Of a DNA stretch of 62,258 nucleotides, positions 56,291 through 62,258 are shown one piece after another. Under the pieces are notes generated by a model that worked only from the letters and a program-made list of their open reading frames with translations, searched no databases and was not told the origin of the DNA. The position numbers were made by a program, and so were the translations under genes. How positions within the stretch are numbered: position 1 is the stretch's first letter; each line of letters begins with the position of its first letter. Where the stretch lies: the NCBI GenBank assembly GCA_945872825.1, contig CAMCBD010000005.1, positions 1-62,258 on the forward strand, written 5' to 3'. The DNA is from Nitrosomonas ureae. Its GTDB lineage: Bacteria; Pseudomonadota; Gammaproteobacteria; Burkholderiales; Nitrosomonadaceae.

Positions 56291-56524
56291 AGGATCGCTT
56301 TGAACCCAATAGATTTCAAGAAAAAACACACATCGCTGAAACAATCGCAGTCAACTCTGATTTTCTCGCACTACTTCAGCGAAAAGTGCAGAAACACGTC
56401 AAGTAAACGAACAGCAAAAATCCTTGAAAAGTTATCGAGACGAAGAACTCCGTCACATGCAACTTAATCTCTAGGGTTTTGACCCCAATGACCATGTTGC
56501 ACTACCATTTCGTACATCGTTTCA
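56275..56524 (+). other. Decayed coding sequence of unknown family
   Basis: A frame opening at 56275 gives QQDRFEPNRFQEKTHIAETI, then AVNSDFLALLQRKVQKHVK and a stop. In a second frame QQKSLKSYRDEELRHMQLNL is followed by TAG and GFDPNDHVALPFRTSFHYRC. The pieces read as one former protein broken by a frameshift and a nonsense codon. I do not recognise the family. Its place after hypD makes a hydrogenase-accessory origin possible. Confidence 0.45.
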
Positions 56525-56968
56525 TTACCGCTGCCCTGTCACTGTATCCCGCTTCAATGTTTCTACCAGATTTGGATCAAATTCAGGAGGTTTCTCGGCT
56601 GGTGGAATTACACCCGGGCATTGTTTGATAACCGCCCATTGTTGTATCGCATCATACTCATTTTTTAGTTGCTCATACTCGGCTTCTTGTTCTTTGGTTC
56701 CCCCCAATGCAAATAATGCCGCCCATGATAGCGATAAATCCGCACCGAGCACCCATTTGTCTTTGGTCGGATTTTTGTCATCCATTTTGCCTGTTAATTG
56801 ACTGACTCTGGTTTGAATTCGTTCAATCTCAGCCAATAACTCATTGCAATTATAAGTTTGAAATTGTAATGAGGAAATGTAAGGCACATGATTATTTTCT
56901 GGTGATGCCGCGCAACCCGATAGTAGAATTGCAGCAGCAAAAAAAACAGTAGCAATTGATCTTTTCAT
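56525..56968 (-). CDS. Small lipoprotein of unknown function
   Basis: 147 residues. Signal peptide with lipobox LSGC (C19), then CNELLAEIERIQTRVSQLTG, a coiled segment, a short hydrophobic stretch LGADLSLSWAALFALGG (about 78-95), and KNEYDAIQQWAVIKQCPGVIPPAE. Two cysteines (C40 and C116) may pair. Proteins of this general pattern are common in proteobacteria with no known role and are sometimes mislabelled as metal ABC transporter proteins. It stands alone between decayed regions but looks intact. Confidence 0.7.
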   Translation of the reverse strand: MKRSIATVFFAAAILLSGCAASPENNHVPYISSLQFQTYNCNELLAEIERIQTRVSQLTGKMDDKNPTKDKWVLGADLSLSWAALFALGGTKEQEAEYEQLKNEYDAIQQWAVIKQCPGVIPPAEKPPEFDPNLVETLKRDTVTGQR

Positions 56969-57159
56969 AACACCAACTTCCTTCTCGGGTTTTTACACTG
57001 ACACACAACGTTTCCACACACCTATTTTAGTGAATTAATTGTACACCGATATTAGTACTTTCAGTCCCACATCATGAAATTGACTAAAGAAACGGATTCC
57101 TGACAATCATGCACTGTGATCTTTGAAGGTATTGGTGGATAGCATAATACTCAAAGATG

Positions 57160-57400
57160 GGCCCGCGGTTTGATGATGTTTATACACAGGAAGGCCACCC
57201 CATCGATACTGCCGGAGCGATTGTTGAAAGCATCGCTGCAGCAGGCACTCTTCACGCCTCAGTGAAAGTGGCAGCTGGCCAAGCATATTGGATACAACCT
57301 GCTGTCCCGCTAGTTTGTCAGATTGGACGTAGACGATCCGGCATGGGATCACAACACCTTTACCAAGAAAACCACTGGAACCAAATTGTATTCCAGTGGT
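57160..57400 (+). pseudogene. IS5-family transposase, decayed N-terminal fragment
   Basis: Fragments of an IS5-type N-terminal domain appear in order but in different frames with stops: RKATPSILPERLLKASLQQALF (compare the family pattern GRPSI-x-PE-x-LLRA-x-LLQ-x-LY), then KWQLAKHIGYNLLSR, a stop, and FVRLDVDDPAWDHNTFTKK. No catalytic DDE part remains; sequence after 57400 is unrelated. No terminal inverted repeats found. It is a ghost of an old insertion; no protein is predicted here on either strand. Confidence 0.65.
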
Positions 57401-57476
57401 TTTAATCTGCAAGGTAACTATTTTCGCAGTAACAGATTGAGTATGAGTATGCCTCTGTTATGCGAGATAGTTGGCG

Positions 57477-58157
57477 CTAGGTGGGCTGCTCCTCATAAGT
57501 ATGGATAGCTTTTGGATCAAGATGATTGATGGTAGCCATAATTTGGTGCGGCTCGGCCAGAGCAGGTGCCATACTCCATCGTTTCAGTGCATCGTTACCG
57601 ATGCGTACCATGCCAGTGTGATTCTCTTTCACTTTATCAAGATCGATTTCGCGATCAAAAAACCCCAGTCGGAAGCGGAGTAATTCGATATCTTCCGGTG
57701 CGCCGGTCAGAAACTTCCAGTTAGCTTTGATGCCATAGCGATCGGCATACTGCTTGAGCCCTTTGGGAGTATCCTGCTCCGGCTGCAAGGTGATTGAGTA
57801 CATAAAGACGTCACGTCCCGCACGTTCTCCCAGCATGTTTTGCACCTGGAGCAGATTGGCCGTCGCCAACGGACAAATGCCAGCACATTGGGCATACATC
57901 ATATTGATGGCAACCACTTTATCGCGAATCAGGTCGTCGTAGAATCTAACTGTTTCTCCCTCATGGGTATAGAGTGTTACGTTTGGAAACGGCGTGCTGC
58001 TCAGTGTATCTCGATTGTCCCAGTTGGCGGAAGTACTCGGCATTTTGCCGCTAAGCCCTTGCCAAGCGGCGTTCAGACCGATTAGCCCCAATGCGGCCAC
58101 ACCCATGCCAGCTAAAATTTCTCTGCGTGTATTCATGATAGTTTCCTCTTTGTTCAT
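57477..58157 (-). CDS. SCO1/SenC-family copper chaperone
   Basis: 226 residues. A twin-arginine-like start (TRREILAGMGVAALGLIGL) anchors it; the thioredoxin-like domain has the copper site C91-x3-C95 (MMYAQCAGICPLA) and a downstream His in KENHTGMVRI. SCO proteins deliver copper to, or reduce cysteines of, copper oxidases. Two starts have ribosome sites: 58157 (AGGAG) and the ATG at codon 8 (GAGGAA). It follows the multicopper oxidase gene by 13 bp on the same strand, so it most likely serves that enzyme. Confidence 0.9.
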   Translation of the reverse strand: MNKEETIMNTRREILAGMGVAALGLIGLNAAWQGLSGKMPSTSANWDNRDTLSSTPFPNVTLYTHEGETVRFYDDLIRDKVVAINMMYAQCAGICPLATANLLQVQNMLGERAGRDVFMYSITLQPEQDTPKGLKQYADRYGIKANWKFLTGAPEDIELLRFRLGFFDREIDLDKVKENHTGMVRIGNDALKRWSMAPALAEPHQIMATINHLDPKAIHTYEEQPT

Positions 58158-58170
58158 GGTATGGCTCCTA

Positions 58171-60021
58171 TTATTCCTCGATATCCCAACGCACCATCAT
58201 GGCATGGTCTTCGTGGATCATATTATGACAGTGCATCACATATTTTCCAAGGAAATCCCGGAAGCGTAGAAATACCCTGATACGCTCGTTTGGTCCTAGC
58301 ACGTAGACATCCTTACGGCCTCTCTCGTGCGCAGGCACGGCCACTGCGACGCCATTCCTGAATCGTTGAAGAATATGTCCTTCTTCGAAGTGGATATGGA
58401 TCGGATGGGACCAACCGCCGTTTGGATTGCTCAAATCCCATATTTCCGTGCTGCCAATCCCAATGTGGGCACCGGCAGATTTGACGTTGACCAACTTACC
58501 ATTGATGGTCCACAAGCCACGCGTACGCGCGAATACCCACGTTCTAACTGGCGATTCTGCGATTTCATCTGCAGTGGGTCTGCGTATCGGGCGTAAGGTA
58601 TTCAGTACCCGGCTGTTATCTACCGCAGTACGATTGACAATGATCTTGAGCACGCGCTCACCGGGAGCCACAACAGCACCAGGTCCACGTGTGGTCGTTT
58701 GTACCAGCCGATTGACAAGATACAGTTCCGTGTTTAGTGGATATCGGGAGAAATCCACCACAATGTCACCGCGCTCAGCTACGCCCAATCTCACTCGGGT
58801 TTGATTGCGCAACGGCGCAGGTAAGAGATTGCCGTCATTGGCAATATAATCGAACGTCTGCACGACACCTGCGGCATTCACCAGATAAAACTCGTAAAAG
58901 CGAGCCGGGCCTGCATTGAGCAGGCGCAGGCGATATTTACGGCTGGCAACATTCAGTATCGGCTCGATCTTGCCATTCACCGTAATCTTGTCGCCAAAAG
59001 TACCCTCTGGATCAATTTGATCGAATATTTGGATACCAGATGCGTCGAAACGCTTGTCTTGGAAAGCGAGCGGATAGTCGTAGGGGTAGCTCGGCAACCT
59101 TAAAGCAGCCGGATTAGGGTCATTCTCATCGCCTGAATCGAGGTGATCGAACAACAGGTAAAAAGACGCCAGACCACGACTCGCATTGGCGGCAGTGAAA
59201 TCCAGGGTGTGGTCGTGGTACCACAACGTACCCAGCGCTTCACGGCTGTCTCCGCCAACAGGATTGCCGGGACCCTTAGGAAACTCATCAAAACCGGCAT
59301 AAACATTGGGATAGAAATGATCTTTGAATTTTCCCGGTTTATTAAGGGTAGGGCCTGCCTTGACCGGACTAAAATAATCACCGGGGAAACCATCGCTCTC
59401 AGAAGGTGTATGCAAATTGTGCAAGTGCATACTGATCTCAGGCGTGCCAAAGCCAATATGATTTTGTGGCAATTCATTATGCAAACGCACAATGAATGGA
59501 CGCCCGTAGCGTGCCACAAATATCGGATTATAATAATCCTGGCCATCTAAATTCTTGCCTACGTAGTTCCAGACCGGCTGCGCAGGATAGGCTGGATTGA
59601 ATACGTGACTAACCTCTTTGGCCTTCAATTCATACAGATCTACTTGGTCGACTGGCCCCGCTAGCGGATCATTGTTCAGAACCGGACCGTAAAAAAATTC
59701 ATTCCAACGTTGATGACTATTGCGTCCACACTCGTCGTAATTGGTATTCGCTTCCCCCTGCGGTATCCGATTCGGATCTGTAAAAAGATCCGCCTTTTGC
59801 ATGAGATCAAACGCATCCGGTAAAGATTGCGCCCAAGGCGTGGTCGCTGGACTAGGCCCTATCGGTGGCGGCACGACTTGTGCCTCACTTTTACTGGAAG
59901 TTAACATTACCGGTGCCGCAATAACCGCAGCGCCCGCTGTCTTAAAGAATATGCGTCTCGATCCGCTGGGTGGGCCATCAGGTAGGCTATCTTGGCTCAC
60001 ATCGCGTTCATTGTCCTTCAT
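58171..60021 (-). CDS. Multicopper oxidase, Tat-exported
   Basis: 616 residues. Tat signal SRRIFFKTAGAAVIAAPVML at 21-40. All four copper-ligand motifs are there: MHLHNLH (H199, H201), WYHDHTLDF (H269, H271), HPIHIHFEEGHIL (about 555-567) and YVMHCHNMIHEDHAMM (H597, C598, H599, H603, axial M608). Three cupredoxin domains, laccase-like, with the type 1 site having Met as axial ligand. Substrate unknown: phenols, Cu(I), Mn(II) or bilirubin-type compounds are all possible. Co-transcribed with the SCO1 gene; an RTX gene lies upstream on the same strand, 154 bp away. Confidence 0.93.
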   Translation of the reverse strand: MKDNERDVSQDSLPDGPPSGSRRIFFKTAGAAVIAAPVMLTSSKSEAQVVPPPIGPSPATTPWAQSLPDAFDLMQKADLFTDPNRIPQGEANTNYDECGRNSHQRWNEFFYGPVLNNDPLAGPVDQVDLYELKAKEVSHVFNPAYPAQPVWNYVGKNLDGQDYYNPIFVARYGRPFIVRLHNELPQNHIGFGTPEISMHLHNLHTPSESDGFPGDYFSPVKAGPTLNKPGKFKDHFYPNVYAGFDEFPKGPGNPVGGDSREALGTLWYHDHTLDFTAANASRGLASFYLLFDHLDSGDENDPNPAALRLPSYPYDYPLAFQDKRFDASGIQIFDQIDPEGTFGDKITVNGKIEPILNVASRKYRLRLLNAGPARFYEFYLVNAAGVVQTFDYIANDGNLLPAPLRNQTRVRLGVAERGDIVVDFSRYPLNTELYLVNRLVQTTTRGPGAVVAPGERVLKIIVNRTAVDNSRVLNTLRPIRRPTADEIAESPVRTWVFARTRGLWTINGKLVNVKSAGAHIGIGSTEIWDLSNPNGGWSHPIHIHFEEGHILQRFRNGVAVAVPAHERGRKDVYVLGPNERIRVFLRFRDFLGKYVMHCHNMIHEDHAMMVRWDIEE

Positions 60022-60175
60022 GATATTCTCCTCTATAAGTACTTATTCCTAGATGATAATCACTGATAGCATGTAGTCATCTCGTGATTGATTTTTATGG
60101 ACAATCTTTCCAATGCTTACTACTGACCCCTATCACTCACAATCAATTAGATAGAAGTCAGTATTCCTGGTCGTT

Positions 60176-62131
60176 TTATAAAATAATATCCGTCACGACA
60201 AGTGCCGGAGCTGCCGTTAATTGGATCTCAAAGTCAGCTCCAAGAGCCGCATTCACGTTGGCCTGAAATATACCCGTCGCAGAATCGTAACGTACCTGCG
60301 CTGAGCCACTGAAAGCGCTATTGCCGATAAAGACAAAATCCTGGTTTCCAGCAGCACCGGTGTTAGCATCAATGGCATTCAGATTGATTTTGTCGGTTCC
60401 GCTTAAGAAATCGGTAATGGTGTCTCGAATCCCGGAAGTTGATTCACCGTTAATATTGTAAGTAAACGTATCGGCGCCGTTGCCCCCGGTTAAACTATCG
60501 GCCCCTGTTCCACCGATCAATGTATCATCCCCATCATCGCCAATCAGTGTATCCCCACCCCCCAAACCTGACAGGATGTTGTTGTTACTGTTACCCGTTA
60601 ATACATTGATTTGCGAATTACCGGTGCCATTAATAATATCCCCCCCTGTGAGGCTCAGTCTCTCCAAGTTGGCAAGTAGGGTAAATGTTACTGAACTTTG
60701 TACCGTGTCGGTGCCTTGACCTGAGACTTCGGTAATGATATCGGTAATAGTATCTACCACATACGTGTCGTTACCCGTGCCCCCGATCAGTGTATCCTCG
60801 CCCCCCAGACCATTCAGCGTATCGTTACCGGCCAAGCCAGTGAGCGTGTTATTGTTACCGTTGCCTGTGATGATATTGTTGCCAACATTGCCGGTGCCAT
60901 TCAGTGCAGCACCCAGGAGGGTGAGATTCTCCACGTTGTTCGCCAATGTAATTGTGATGGTACTTTCCACCTTGTCAGCAGTACCGCCACTGGCCAATTC
61001 GGTAATCGTGACAGCATTATTCACGACATAGGTGTCGTTACCGGTGCCTCCCAGCAGGTTATCCAAGCCCCCTGCGCCATTTAACGTATCGTCGCCAGCA
61101 AAACCGTAGAGTGTATCGACCGCGGCGGTGCCCACTAAATTATCGACACCGGAGGTTCCGAGAAACGCCAGCCTGTCAAGGAACTGCACGCGCTCGATGT
61201 TACGCAGCGTATCGCTGCCATCGTCGCCTCCCACTCCGCCACCACCGCCGCCACCAGGATTAGGGTTAACGTGATCGATAAACACCGTGCCGTTAGGACC
61301 GCCCGCGCTACTGCCCGTGACGAGATAATCGACCCAATTGCCTTGATACAGGGCGACGTCACCCACACTGGCTGTGTCTTTAATTTCACGGACGATACTG
61401 AGCTGATCTGGGGAATAGACGCCATTTTGCATCGCGGTCCTCAACGCGCTGGTCATGTTTTCGTAGAATACCGGTGGGTTGACCCCATTGTCGGCTTTAA
61501 TCCGAATATCCAACCAGGCATCGCCATCGAGGATATCATCGCCAGCACGACCTTCGAAAGTATCGCTGCCGCCACCGCCCAGTAAAATATTACCGGCGCT
61601 GAATGCGTTAGCGCCACCCAACACGGCACTCAATCCAGTAATTAGTGCAATTCTATCGGCGGCACTGTGGCCTACTTGGCCGATGCCATTGACATCATCC
61701 AGCGCATTGTTCTGCCCTGTAATGGGGTCAATCAATTCCAACTCAAGGAAGGTTTTGTCGTCGCCACGAATGATGTCGTTGAAATTCCACCCTGATGCCG
61801 CCTCGACGAAATTATAACGATCCACAATCGGCACGAAAGGACCCGGCACAACAAGCCTTGCCAAATCGATATCGTTAGCGGTGGTACGGCCATCGCTAAT
61901 GGTCCAATCAAACCCGCTGTCTCCGTCGCTTCTGTTCTGCCCTCCTAACCCGCTCATGATGTCGTCACCGCCTTCACCGGTGAAATCATCGATGTTACCA
62001 CCGCCGTAAAAAACATCATTGCCGCGGATGGGGTCATTCCCAAAGGGATCGGCATTATCCCCCTCAGCACCGCCGGCCCCATTCTGAATCCAGTCGTGAC
62101 CCGCATTACCTGTGATTTTTATTAGCGTTGT
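60176..62131 (-). pseudogene. RTX calcium-binding protein, C-terminal part of a probable secreted heme peroxidase; N-terminus cut by IS
   Basis: The open frame runs from an in-frame stop inside the IS end (62132-62134) to 60176, about 650 codons; an internal Met at 61957 is unlikely as true start because ITGNAGHDWIQNGAGG and GGGNIDDFTGEGGDDIMSG upstream are in-frame RTX text. The segment VDRYNFVEAASGWNFNDIIRGDD and the region after it resemble the linker of bacterial animal-type heme peroxidases with RTX tails. Ca2+-binding nonapeptides (GGTGNDTYVV, GLAGNDTLNGLGG, GGGDTLIGDDGDDTL) follow. The C-terminal DTITDFLSGTDKINL and ending VVTDIIL are type I secretion features. The catalytic part is absent from the window. 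Confidence 0.8.
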
Positions 62132-62258
62132 TTACATCTTTTTGAGAGGATGTAGACATGAATATACACAAAAGAACACGCTTAACACCACTCGACCGTA
62201 AAGAGATCTGGCGACTCTATGGGACTAGGGAATGGACCGTTGTTGCCCTTTCACAGAA
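62132..62258 (+). mobile_element. Insertion sequence, left end (IS481-like), runs off the window
   Basis: Coding similarity to the RTX gene stops at about 62115-62131, and a new sequence begins with TGTTTACATC just before a transposase start. The boundary is estimated from the loss of the RTX frame; no target duplication can be checked because the other end is outside. Confidence 0.6.
62158..62258 (+). CDS. Transposase N-terminus (IS481/HTH-integrase type), partial
   Basis: ATG 62158 with AGAGGA seven bases upstream opens MNIHKRTRLTPLDRKEIWRL, then GTREWTVVALSQ to the window end (33 codons). The NIHKRTRLTP start and the helix-turn-helix pattern following are characteristic of IS481-type transposases as I remember them; the DDE integrase domain lies beyond the window. 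The gene points away from the RTX gene. Confidence 0.7.
   Translation, partial: MNIHKRTRLTPLDRKEIWRLYGTREWTVVALSQ

Noticed and set aside
57107..57412. Minus-strand open frame of 101 codons
   Set aside because: It lies antisense to the decayed IS5 transposase and has no recognisable content; a by-product of the ghost sequence.
58427..58804. Plus-strand open frame of 125 codons within the multicopper oxidase gene
   Set aside because: Antisense to a complete multicopper oxidase with all copper ligands; no independent evidence.
60480..61031. Plus-strand Pro/Val/Ser-rich frames antisense to the RTX repeats
   Set aside because: Repetitive GGxGxD coding on the minus strand automatically gives repetitive open frames on the other strand.
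60480..61130. Tandem repeats considered as a CRISPR-like array
   Set aside because: The periodicity is coding (RTX nonapeptides), with varied spacing and no constant repeat/spacer structure.

Overview
The window looks like chromosomal DNA of a betaproteobacterium, most likely a Nitrosomonas-type ammonia oxidiser of moderate G+C. This is inferred from the overall flavour of the proteins and the gene order (yceD-rpmF-plsX-fab cluster, CzcCBA efflux, protoglobin, HemP/bacterioferritin, RTX and multicopper oxidase genes). No amo or hao gene lies in the window, so the assignment is not proven. No rRNA, tRNA or CRISPR array was recognised.

Layout. 0.3-5.2 kb: an unknown membrane protein, a ParD-like antitoxin with a zeta-type toxin whose 5' end is out of frame, inorganic pyrophosphatase, a vanadium-type haloperoxidase, and a decayed REP-associated transposase between inverted REP sequences. 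5.2-12 kb (minus): a czcI-like/czcC/czcB/czcA heavy-metal efflux operon. 12-19.8 kb: maf, then yceD-rpmF-plsX-fabH-fabD-fabG-acpP-fabF-mltG, the fatty-acid synthesis operon. 19.9-31.4 kb: a three-domain glycosyltransferase fusion, DUF4019 protein, ZIP transporter, pgeF, ankyrin protein, a glycerophosphodiesterase/glycerol-3-phosphate dehydrogenase/FGGY kinase operon, protoglobin and a second glycosyltransferase. 31.6-35 kb: a cytochrome c peroxidase remnant and a P2-type cation ATPase.

35.1-40.6 kb is a sulfide/persulfide detoxification locus. It holds a secreted DUF442 protein, a TauE exporter, a DUF442-sulfide:quinone oxidoreductase fusion, a two-cysteine ArsR repressor of the SqrR/BigR kind, two YeeE/YedE half-transporters and a persulfide dioxygenase. 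A perfect AT-rich palindrome sits over the promoter between the YeeE pair and the dioxygenase. 40.6-44.1 kb: a double J-domain/zinc-ribbon/PilZ protein, then HemP behind a textbook Fur box, bacterioferritin and a DUF2325 protein.

44.1-52.5 kb: ssb and an MFS transporter divergent from uvrA, a MOFRL glycerate kinase, an unknown two-gene pair and a porin. 53.2-55.4 kb: two L,D-transpeptidases around a small Lpp-like lipoprotein ending in lysine, suggesting a Braun-lipoprotein-type wall anchoring module.

55.4-62.3 kb is an eroding region: frameshifted hypC and hypD, an IS5-family transposase ghost, intact SCO1 and multicopper oxidase genes, and an RTX calcium-binding (probably heme-peroxidase) gene cut at its N-terminal side by an insertion sequence whose transposase runs off the end of the window.
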